Assembly: GCF_000003815.2 (NCBI RefSeq)
Contig: NC_049981.1
Span: 12,309,625-12,369,624, forward strand
From: Branchiostoma floridae
Taxonomy: Eukaryota; Chordata; Leptocardii; Amphioxiformes; Branchiostomatidae
DNA length: 60,000 nt
Reading direction: 5' to 3'
Of the stretch, positions 12,171 through 22,947 are shown in pieces. The notes below the pieces were generated by a model that was not told the DNA's origin, made no database searches, and saw only the letters and a program-made list of their open reading frames with translations. A program made the position numbers and the translations under genes. The stretch's first letter is position 1; every line of letters begins with the position of its first letter.

Positions 12171-12530
12171 TTTTACGGTCCACACAAGAGCAGGACTGTG
12201 TAGCGTAGGTAAAGATCTCCTAAAAGACGTCCCCAATATGGCCTTCACACTGAAACCGAATAAGCAGGAATCAAGCAGAACCAGCCGGAATGAAGAATGG
12301 AACTAAACTAAACTAAACTAGACTAAACTAAACTAAACTAAACTAAACTAATTTAAACTAAACTAAGCTAAACTAAACTAAGCTAAACTAAACTATTTTT
12401 TACGGTTCGTACAAGAGTAGGACTGTGCAGCGTAGGTGAAGGTCTCCGAAAAGACATCTCAAATAGGGCCTTCACACTGAAACAGAATAAGCAGGAATCA
12501 AGCAGAACTAGCAGGAATGAAGAATTTGCA
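12171..12530. repeat. Duplicated ~230-bp segment separated by an (AACTA)n array
   Basis: Two copies of a segment starting near TTTTTTACGGT (12168 and 12396) and ending GCAGGAATCAAGCAGAACC flank a pentanucleotide AACTA array (12301-12394). Each copy carries the end sequence GGCCTTCACACTGAAAC of the TIR element next to it, so this is debris of that family. Confidence 0.75.
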
Positions 12531-13235
12531 AATTTCGTGCCACATTCGGATGGGAATTCCAAATGGAACTTACATCCCCTTCACATGAGAAGAAATGAGC
12601 CGAAATGACGTCAGAATAACTATTCTTTGTCCATTTCTGGGTATTCGTAGTACATTCGAGACCTCCTAACTACATTCCAGATATTCTTTTGGCCACATTC
12701 TGGATTTGAAGTAGCTTGCCGTTTCGGTTCTCCATGGAATAAGATCAGAATGTTTCAAATTATGTTGGAATGCTGTAGAATGTGGTCATACTGCACACAG
12801 TTTGAATACACTTTGAATGCCGTTCGATATTTCTCCACTCAAAATGCACCTCGAAAGTTTTAAACATGACAACAACATTCGGGACGGCCCAAAGAATGGG
12901 CATAAATATCTGGAACACAGTGACAATTTCTAGAATGCACTACGAGTACCCAGGAATATAGAAAGACTGATAGCAATTCTGACTTCACTTCGGCTAAAGG
13001 CCCCTTCACACGAGAGCAAGAATGAGCCGGAATGCCGTCAGAATGAAAACTCTTTTCTATTCCTGGCAATTCGTAATGTATTCTAGAAATTTTCACTGCA
13101 TTCAGTGTGAATGGGATATAATGTAAATTGGAATTCTCACCCGAATGGCCCCGAATGTGGCACGAATTTTGCAAATACTTCATTCCGACTAGTTCTGCCT
13201 GATTCCTGCTAATTTGGTTTCAGTGTGAAGGCCCT
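12465..13235. mobile_element. TIR element (MITE-like), 771 bp
   Basis: The left end AGGGCCTTCACACTGAAAC and the right end GTTTCAGTGTGAAGGCCCT are inverted copies; similarity continues about 85 bases inward to CGTGCCACATTCGG. There is no transposase coding. Internal pieces CCCCTTCACACGAG...GCCGTCAGAATG belong to a second TIR family that recurs at 15972-16438. Flanks show no clear target-site duplication. Confidence 0.7.
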
Positions 13236-13240
13236 TTAAT

Positions 13241-16200
13241 TCGGCATATCGTGTGAAGCGGTCTTTACAGAAAGTATTTTGTGTAAGTTATCATTATGTT
13301 TTGGAACCTCCCATGCAAGTCGATACAATAACGAAATTGATATTTGTATCGTGAGCAGTGTTATTATCAGATGAATGATGCTTTACAACATTGGCATAAA
13401 GGCGTTCTTTTATCCCTACTCGCTGGGCAGAACTGTTATGATTTGCAATCTGTAAGTTGAGGCACACCCAGCACGCAAAATGATGCGGCTTCAATCATGC
13501 CTTGCTTTCACAAGAGGCAGAACGCTGTGAATGAGTTTCACATTTATCTACGACTTTATTTTTGGTACAGAAAAAAGACGGGTAGTCCACATACGGTTGT
13601 TGCCTTTTCCTGTTCGAACATTTTTTGTCGTTGGCTCTGACCTCTTGGCTACGAGAAACTGTCGTATCTCATTAGACATTTACTAGTCCTTATAATTATG
13701 CATCAGTCACCCAGTATGTTTTGAATACACATGAAATAAGATATCAAAAATGTCTGTATTTCTTATATGGCATAATGCTGCACATCAAAGCGGTTCTTTA
13801 ATTATGAGTGTTTCTACCTGTGCAAAATGAAAACTGAATTTTCTTTGTATCATAACACGAGCAGTACTTTAACACGTCCTACTTCTATTTCGTTACAAGC
13901 AAAATTCCGTAATGTTCACCACGAGTAACATGTAGCCCTGGCGGGGCGAGATCACCTTTTGGGCGAGATCGCTGTGACACCGGCTGGTTCTGCATGATTC
14001 CTGCTATAAATTTGGTTTCAGTGTGAAGGCCCTTTAATTCGGCTTATCGTGTCAAGGTGTCTTTACAGAAAGTATTTTGTGTAAGTTATTATTATGTTTT
14101 GGAACCTCCCATGCAGGTTGATACAATAACGAAAGTGGTCTTTGTATCATGGGCAGTGTTATTATATCAGATGAATAATGCTTTACAAAATTGGCATAAA
14201 GGCGTTCTTTTATCCCTACTCGCTGGGCAGAACTGTTATGATTTGCAATCTGTAAGTTGAGGCACACCCAGCACGCAAAATGATGCAGCTTCAATCATGC
14301 CTTGCTTTCACAAGAGGCAGAACGCTGTGAATGAGTCTCACATTTGTTAGAATTCATTTTGAAAAGAGACGGGTAGTCCACCTATGGTTGTTGCCTTTTT
14401 CTGTTCGAACATTATTTGTCGTTGGCTCTGACCTCTTGGCTACGAGAAACTGCCGTATCTCATTAGACATTTACTAGTCCTTATACTTATCAGTCACCCA
14501 GTATGTTTTGAATACACATAAAATAAGATAACAAAAATGTCTGTATTTCTTTTATGTGGCATAATGCTGCATATCAAAGCAGCTCTTTATCTATGAGTGT
14601 TTCAACCTGTGCAAAATGAAAGCTGAATTTTCTTGGTATCATAACACGAGCAGTACTTTACTACGTCCTACGAATTTCTTTCCTAGTAAAATTCCATAAA
14701 GTTCACCACGACTAACAAGTAGCCCTAGTGCTATCCATTCTATGGCCTAGGGAGTCGACTAGTTTAATAACGAATAGAGCCCACCTTACACCTGAAGAAT
14801 TATACTGCAGGTAAAACTGGCGACAGCACCTTGTCGTGTAGCCATATTTGTAGGTAACCAGTCGGTTGCTAATCCTCCCACGACTTGATATGGACATAAT
14901 CATCGATTTTCAAAAGACTGACCATATTCGTTTTCAATCAAAATAACCAATTCTTCTATATTTTCAACATCACCTAGAGATTACGTTTGGACCACAGATA
15001 GCTCCAGTACGGTATTTATGGTTCTTCTTTGTTTTGGGCTGAATGTCGGTCTTTTGAAGTTCGGGGGTGATTCGCCAACGTTCTGGCAATATTAATAATC
15101 ATTTCGCTTGAGAATGAGTCAGCAGAGAATTGTCTACAGTCTTTAGGTTAGTCCTGGGAAGGTTGGAAACTCGCCGGGATTAAGTTAGCAGTGGTTATGG
15201 TGTGGTTAAGAACTAAAATTGACAGCAGCCGACTACAGCCGAGCTAGCTCCCGAATCACTCCTATCCATTGTCGGGAGAGAGTCGGGAGGTCATGTTTAC
15301 TTAAGTGTAACCGGCGCTTAATATTTGCATCTTGGATAGTACCATTATCAGATGAACGATGATTAATTTTTACAAAATTATTGGCATAAAGGCGTTCTTT
15401 TATCCCTTCTCGCTAGGCAGAACTGTTATGGTTTGCCATCTGTAAGGTGAGGCACACCCATCACGCAAATTGATGCGGCTTCAAACATATGCCTTGTTTT
15501 GACAGAAGCAGAACGCTGTGAATAACTTTCACATTTATCTACGACCTTTTACCTAAAAAGGAAAGAGACACGTAGCCCACATATGGCTGTTGCCTTTTTC
15601 CGTTTGAACATGTTGAATATTTGCCGTTGGCTCTGACCTCTCGGCTACGAGAGACGGCCGTATCTCAATAGATACTTACTTTTACATTTACTAGTTCATA
15701 TAATGATGCATCAGTCACGGGTATGTTATGAATACACCTCAAATAAGATATCGTAAATATCTATTGTCTTTGCTAAGATATAATGCTACATATCAAAGTA
15801 GTACTTTAACTATGAGTGCTTCAACCTGTGTAAAATGAAAGCTGGATTTTGTTTGTATGTTATAGGACCTTACACTGAAACCCAGTTAGCAGGAATCAAG
15901 CAGTACCAGCCAAAATGAATTATTTGTAAAATTTGTGTTACATTCGGGGCCATTTCAAATGAACCTTATATCCCCTTCACACGAGAAGGAATGAGCCAAA
16001 ATGCCGTCAGAATGAATTTTTTTTCTATTGCTGGGAGTTTGTAAAGTATTCTAGAAATTCTCACTGCATTCCAGATATTTTTTCGGCCAAATTCTGTAGC
16101 TTTCGAAGTGGCTTGCCGTTTCTGTTCTCCATCGAATGAGATAAGAATGTTTCCAATAATGTTGGAATGCCATAGAATGTGATCATACTGCAATTAGAAT

Positions 16201-16560
16201 AGTTAAAATACACTTAGAATACACTTTGGATGCCGTTCGATATTTTTCCACTTTGCATGCACCTCGACAATTTTTAACATGTCAAAAACATTCGGGCCAG
16301 CCAAAAGAACAGGCACAAACAGCTTGTAAGCAGTCACAATTTCTTGAATACACTACGAATTGCCAGGAATTACAAGGAAGAGGAAATAATTTTCATTCTG
16401 ACGGCATTCCGGCTCATTCTTGCTCTCGTGTGAAGGGGGCTTTTAACAAAAACAGTACTTTACCTCACCCTTCTTCGAATTTTTTTCGTAGTAAAATTGC
16501 GTAATGTTCACCAAGAATAACAAGTAGCCGTGGCGCTAGCCATTGTATGACCTATAGCTA
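13241..16560. repeat. Three copies of an ~0.8-kb non-coding unit
   Basis: Copies start near 13260, 14040 and 15325, share long blocks (for example GGCATAAAGGCGTTCTTTTA and CACACCCA.CACGCAAA.TGATGC) and end around GTTCACCACGA.TAAC.AGTAGCC. Copies 1 and 2 are closest and about 797 bases apart; copy 2 includes the end of the TIR element. Copy 3 is more diverged and is split by the TIR element at 15972-16438. Reading frames inside are short and not conserved as protein. Confidence 0.8.
15972..16438. mobile_element. Palindromic MITE inserted in repeat copy 3
   Basis: Left arm CCCCTTCACACGAGAAGGAA...GCCGTCAGAAT is repeated in inverse at the right end (ATTCTGACGGCATTCC...CGTGTGAAGGGG), giving arms of about 45 bases. 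It interrupts sequence that is continuous in the sister repeat copy near 14650. Confidence 0.7.
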
Positions 16561-17815
16561 GGAAGTCGACTAGTTTTGATATCATAAAAGTATTATTTTT
16601 ATGACAAAGAATAGAACCCACCTTTTACACTCGAGACATAGAGAAGAATTAAACTGCAGGTTAACCTGATGACAAGATCGTGTCGCGTAGCCATACTTCT
16701 AAGTAACGGGTATGTCCTTCAGAGTCTCCGGACAGAGACGCCAGTCGCCTGGTTGTCTCTGGTCTGGTCAGCGGTGCTTTTCGCGTACCGCATGTACTGT
16801 AGTGTACGATGCAAAGAGAACTCCTTCCTCGGATGAACTGTAATTGCAATATAATCCCAGTTCGGTAAAGAGCTTTCTTTGTTGGCATCAGCTCACTCGT
16901 GCTAATATTGGGAATCCCGGCTGGTTAAAGAGCTTTCTTTGTTGGCACCAGCTCATTCGTGCTCCTACATCACTGTGCATTCGCGCTGGTGTGTTGTCGC
17001 GTTGTCGTGTACTCGCGTTGCCGTGCTCTCGCATTTCACCCACGAGAGCACATGTACAATCCGAATGACGCACGTAAATAGAAATTGGTCCAGTGATTGT
17101 AAATAATCTGCTATGCTGTTACATATCTGATCCTTCGGCAGATATTCTGTTGTTATACACAAGTGGTAATATTGCATAACATACTGTCATGACTTCATGT
17201 ATCCGAGCAGTTATCAGAGCCTTTGTCGATACATGTACCTTTGTACACAACCTGCCTCTATCAGCACACTACAGAAAAACACTGTCTTAATCAATGTTTT
17301 TAAAACGTTTTTCTGTTTCTGGCAAATAAAAATCATATGGTAACATTAAAGCTTGTAATCTCTCCTTTGTTGCTGATAAGAAATAATTGGGAACACTATA
17401 TCATAGATACAGGTTTTAGATACGATTTTTTGCTTCACCTGCCATTATATTTTGAATCTGATTCATGTTTATTTTCGAGACGTTCGTACAAAGCATAAAA
17501 GGCCATGACTGTATAAGCATTGAAAGAAACTAATCATTCACAAAACAAACGATCCACACAATTGCTTTCATCTTTATTTCATGAACATACATATCAAACA
17601 CAATCTTGCCACATCTGAACACACAAAACACTCAGGATATAACCTTGCAGACCATGTACCGGAAAATGGTTCTTGTATTTTCTAACTTTAGATGTACGTC
17701 TATAACAATGATTCTTGGTGATATCTTAAAGCACAAACATGCTGTTTTCTAGTGCGGTTGATATTGCAACAAATTTGGCCATATGTACAACAAATTCCAT
17801 GAACTAGTGGCTGAA
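16561..17815. other. Intergenic DNA with a small tandem duplication
   Basis: No gene recognised. A ~63-base direct repeat (GTTGGCA.CAGCTCA.TCGTGCT, 16866-16965) is the only structure seen. Confidence 0.5.
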
Positions 17816-20440
17816 TTATAATTGTCCGTCTGTTGAATCTCTTGATGTTCCTGCTTTATACGAAAAGTACACTACCTCAAGTAGAAAACCATTGTAGATG
17901 TAGAAATCCGTTGGTAAAACTTGTGCGTCTATCTGCACTTCTACATTCAGCCTATATTCACTATTAAAATGCCATGTTTCAATCAATCTTAGCACTTTCA
18001 GAGAGCATGTGTTATATATATATAATGTATTTACAAGGTGAATCAATACCATGCATGTTTTTACAATATCACACGTGCAAAAATTATCATAAGTATAAAC
18101 ACAAAAACTATCATAACACCGACAGACACATTTTCGCTGATCGAAATTGACACTGCCTACAATTCGCACAAAGTGCTTCTGAGATACCCTTTCTTTCTTC
18201 TTTTCTTGATAACCAAGCCAAGTGGGGGAGGAGGTACCAAATGAATTTTCCGATGCAATACATGGTTAGCCATCCCAAAAATTACCTCAAAACACATTTA
18301 GCTGCATTCTAAACCTCAAAACCAAAACCCAAACACCATATGGAATAATACAAGCCAAGTTCAACAATGTTGTTTATCACTACACAGTTTCAAAAAGCTT
18401 GTAAATCATATTTGTACTTATCAGATCATTTGTAATATGACCTCTGTTTCATTATGTTATTTAACGTTGTGATTTAAACTTACGTGTTATTTGTTCAATT
18501 GATTATGTATGGGGCCACGAAAATACTTTATGGCTTCTGTCCTACCCCTTCATGTATTTATTTCCTATTTTCAATTTGTTTTAAATTTATGTATAGGTAT
18601 GAGAAGAAATAAAGAGCAAAGAACAAATTTTTCCCCACTGCAAAACTGGATTTGCCGTATTTATTTTGGTTCAAAAGGTAAGAGGTTTTCTCTGACATTT
18701 CAACAAGCTACAGCCAGAAGAAATGAGCTGTCATTATATTCAACTACGGGTCAAAATATCGACACAATTTTCTGCCATATTTTAAGTAGACATGTTTCTG
18801 TCATCCCTTACAGAAATCTCGACCATTGAAATTCGCAAAGAAAAAATATCTTAAAAAATAATAAGATATTCAGGTCGGGGGTACGCAAGATGCACTCGAC
18901 TGCATAACTTAAATGTCTGTTCTCCCCAAGGCATTCCAAACATAATAACTATAATGTTAAATGAAAAGTTCTAGTATGTTTGCTTAGTTTTTCTTCGGCA
19001 TGCGGTGTCTTTGACCTTCAGTTCCGGAAAACCTCGGCACTCGAACTTGTACATCAGGTTTGTGACCCTGTCCACCTCCTGTAGTACCAATTCCGTCCCT
19101 GGAGGGTCTCGTCCATGTAGTGATCCGGAAGTGGCGCTTCGTCTTCAAAAGAGACAAGAGTGTAGGGCACAGGCCTCTAATATATGTACTATTATGTAGT
19201 TTGGGGCATGTATTTTACTGTGTTTTTTGTAGCAGGTTTTATTTGAGATATTTGTTTCTAACATGAACCTGTGCCATGCGTGCCTGTATATTTCTTTGAA
19301 GAAATACAAAGAACGATGGTAGAACGCAAAACAGTAACAATTATGCTATGATACTACCGTCAAAGACTTGGGTCTCATGGCGCATGCCCAGAAGACTCCT
19401 GAAGGAGTTCCAGAAGTAATCTCCCATCGCCGTGTCCACCTCAATGTCGTCTGACGTCTGACAGTAGCTCAGCCAGTTACACAGCATCCCGACTCCTAGA
19501 TTCACCTAGAGGAGGTCCAAAAATGGTTTAGGTCATAAACAGCCGATGAAAATTTAAAATTCGTGACTGACTTTGTCATTGAATTTGTATACCACTTGCC
19601 CATTGCTGTTAATATTATCATCTGATAGACGATTTGAAATGTACTAAGGCAGACAATAAACATTAAACAGTGTCCAAGAACATAAATTAATAGCTGTAAA
19701 CGCCTTCTTCCTAGCCTCCTTCACCTGCGTCTCTAGGGCCTTGGCGAAAGTTGTTTTTTTGCCCTAGCCGGTACAAGCCCCCCGGTATATATTCCTCCCC
19801 CAGCATTTTTTCTTTCCCGGCATATTTTCCTTTCCCGTCGTATTCCCGGATAGAAATCGCGATCAACGCCGGTAAAGGAGGCTAAAGAGCTCCAACCTTT
19901 CATCTGCTATGTATCCAGAACACCCGAGAACCGAAAGCGATTGCCCTAGGGAATGTATTATGCAAATGCACCTCTCTCGCATAGCAGCAATTTTCAATAA
20001 TGCACAGTGAGCTCCGCTCGAAAGACGTTGCCAACAAAAAACAGAATTTCATCTCACCAGACAACAGATGAACACCAGGACGAATGTAGCGTAGTAAAGC
20101 GGTCCAGGACACTATCCACTCTCTTCATGTCATCCCCAAAAACATCGCCGAGCGCCCTTCCCAAACTCAGCTCAAATAAGACGTAACACGTCTCCTTAAA
20201 GGCGGAGAAACTCTTCATGTGTTTCCCAAATATCAAGATCCCTCAGATTGTAAAGGACAGTAGAAGGACGAACATGTATGACTATACATCGACTAGTCCA
20301 AACGGGAAAGAAAGAAATCTTAAGCTTGATATGGACTACTTTGTCGGTGACAAATTGTTGACGGTTCAAAAGCGTCGACTAGCACTATGGCACCAACTGA
20401 ACAGCTTGCCGATCTCACATTACGAATAAATGTTATTACA
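17816..20440 (-). pseudogene. Broken C-terminal copy of the polycystin-1-like gene
   Basis: This segment aligns to the last three exons and 3' flank of gene A (about 41540-43860). Exon equivalents are 20058 to about 20297 (pore region; residues [13 protein letters not shown] still readable), 19358-19505 (intact S6 exon: [18 protein letters not shown]) and 18984-19142 (C-terminus). It is inactive by sequence: one base is missing near 20104 (GGTCCAGG versus GGTCCCAGG), the 5' part of the pore exon has lost about 20 bases near 20280, and one base is missing near 19098. No upstream exons of this copy are present; a LINE 3' end begins right after the homology ends. It is therefore a truncated third copy of the family. 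Confidence 0.85.
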
Positions 20441-20549
20441 TGAAAAAATATACAAATATTCCCTGTGTGATATAGACTCTCACACAAGTGGAAGTTTTAG
20501 AACATTTACGAACCGAATCACTGAAGAGGGCTCCGCCCCATAGACATAA

Positions 20550-21170
20550 CACCTGGATTTGGTCCAGATGTACGTCACACTTATCAGACCTGTGCTCGAA
20601 TATGGGCACGTACTACTTGTACGGTGTAGTAAGCAGGAGAGACAAATTGAAAGAGTACACCGGAGAGCACTCCGTATCGTCTCACTGGGGGGAAAACGAT
20701 AGGTGCCTCCTCTGCCGACGCTGAAAGAACGGCGAGAGGTTGCGGCAGTGAAGCAACTGAGGGACATGCTGGACGAGGGTCACCCCCCTCCATGACCTGG
20801 TGCTGGGAGGGCTCTTAGAAACGGCACTGCACTTACTGTGCCAGCTGCCCGGACACAGAGACTGAGAAGGTCATTTCTGCACCAGGCCATCCGCCTGTAT
20901 AACGAATCCTATTTGTGTTACTTAGTGTGTATGGCGTTCCTGTCCTTACTTCAGTGTTCTCTGTAAGGCATTACGTACAACTTTGTTTTAGGTGTTTCTG
21001 CGTCATGTATTGTAATTGTTTATTAATGTATATTTTGTATATTCTGTATTCACCATGTAACAAGTTGTAAAATCAGTGATATTCAGTTTGTTTCTTTACT
21101 GACTGCTGACAATGCTGATTGTTTTTCTGAATAAACTATGAATAAACTATGAATAAAACTATGAATTATA
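20550..21170 (+). mobile_element. 3' end of a non-LTR retrotransposon (LINE)
   Basis: The plus strand encodes the C-terminal part of a LINE reverse transcriptase: MYVTLIRPVLEYGHVLL, then IERVHRRALRIVSLG, with one in-frame TAG near 20700 and then PLPTLKERREVAAVKQLRDM. A later piece reads RRSFLHQAIRLYNE, the usual LINE C-terminal pattern. The 3' tail is a short repeat (TGAATAAACTA, 21127-21165). It is 5'-truncated and inactive. It sits between the polycystin pseudogene fragment and GAL3ST. Confidence 0.75.
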
Positions 21171-21324
21171 AGGCTTACTGTTAAGTATATATCTGATTGG
21201 CAAAAATTTCCGAAATTCCACAGCAGTTCGTCCGCCCGCACCACATTTTGGAAGGGAATAACTTGGGACGGGGTTGACGTGATGTAGATAACTTCGAAGA
21301 TGTCTTTCAGAAATAAGGAATATT

Positions 21325-21770
21325 AATGCAAACCAGGGTCTAATTTGCATAATTACTGAGTACAGTTTATTAAGCCACATAATACTAAATTCATTATACT
21401 AGTACACTTAAACAGTTGTACATGACATATGTAACTAGAAAAGAGAGAAATATCGATAGACATCAATTATGCAAATTGTTACCTAATTTAGATAATGAAT
21501 GAAAAAATTTTGTATTACAGTGTTAAATGACCAAAACCCATTTTTGCCTCATTTAGCAGGAACATGTACGTTAAGTTGAACATGCAGACGTAAGTCATGC
21601 AAATTAGGGTCTCATTTACATAATCTATGAGGAAATGCTACAATAGCTGTCTTTGCTAAGACTTTCGTACTTAAAACACATTGTTATTTATGTAGAGGAG
21701 ATGATCAACTGATATCTTTTATGCAAATTAGAACCTCATTTTTATGATCAATGAGAAACATTTAAAATAG
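21325..21770. repeat. Degenerate ~125-bp repeats built on ATGCAAAT
   Basis: Four copies (near 21327, 21470, 21597 and 21718) share ATGCAAATTAG..TCTCATTT.CATAAT followed by (A/T)ATGAG. Similar paired ATGCAAAT / ATTTGCAT words occur at 27790-28925. They look like remnants of a dispersed repeat. Confidence 0.6.
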
Positions 21771-21919
21771 GTCACTCGAGCTCGTCACAAGAGACTGCCT
21801 TTCTTGTTAATAATAATGCCCTTCAAACATCCATCGCGTAAAGCAATCTTCATACATACGAAAGGATAGCACACAACTCCAACACACCTAAAACAACAAT
21901 TATTAATACTTATAAACAA

Positions 21920-22115
21920 TAAAACCTTCGCCATGGCAATAAACTGTATAACAAATCATTGACTGATGCTTAAGTGTTTTTATTTGTCTATGTACTGTGT
22001 ATGTCATGCGTACTGTGTCTAGTTGTTGTAATAATTTACTTCACATTGTAATATCAACGATTTCAGAGGTGCTACTCTGTAATGTTGATTTAATGAATAA
22101 AGATTGAAAGAAAGT
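21920..22115 (+). mobile_element. Probable LINE 3' tail
   Basis: Ends TTGATTTAATGAATAAAGATTGAAAGAAAG, the kind of 3' end seen on CR1/L2-like elements. No coding part is recognisable. Called from the tail alone. Confidence 0.35.
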
Positions 22116-22947
22116 TTTTATTGCCACACTTTTTGGGGTTATCACCATTTGGTCATTACAATTCATATGAGAAATGTGACGGACAGATTGTATGATCTAT
22201 AAGTATTTATCGTTTATTTCTGTCATCTTTACCCAGGGTTGTCCAACCCAGTGCTATTGCACTGCTTTGCAGTGGAGCCCTGCAAAGTATGATCTACCAA
22301 GTAGATTCATTAAGCATTTTTACATATTCTTCTCGCTCATCTCTATATTTGAATGTTCGTTGTCCTTTAGCGACGGCCCACACGTTAACCCTTTCACTCA
22401 GAATTGTCCGCCCGCCCTTATGTCCTTTCCGCAGTGGTACCATTAGCTGTTCTACCTGAGAAATAAAAAGGTAGGAAATCAACGCTGATGATCACTATGT
22501 GATACATGAACTTTTAACTTACATTGGAACAGAAAAAACTGTGTTTTGGGGTGTCATTCTTTTTAATTACAGCGAAAGTGTTCATTTACTTGGTCTGGCC
22601 AACAATTGTACAACTACAGTACTTGAATTACGTAACTTTTCTGTCACGCCTTAAATGTCTTTCGTTAAGAGGCAGAATTTTAAAAGTTTTTGAGAACAAC
22701 TCATGGTTTCCTATCATCCCGAAGTGTTGCCTTGGACATTACTGGACTGTAATAGATACAAATCCTTGTTTAAGCTTAGTTCGACCATACGTAAGCCATG
22801 TCAGGCCATACGTCACCAAGGCAGAATGACGCCAGCCTTCCAATGAGACATACAGCCTTACTGATACAAGCCAATACATACACGCAGTGTGCACTCTATG
22901 GCAAACGTTCGAATCTATTGGTGGCTTGCAGAAAAGCAGGTGGTTAG

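Noticed and set aside
12301-12394. AACTA array as a possible telomere-like or functional satellite
   Set aside because: Short, single and imperfect; a simple sequence expansion within duplicated transposon debris.
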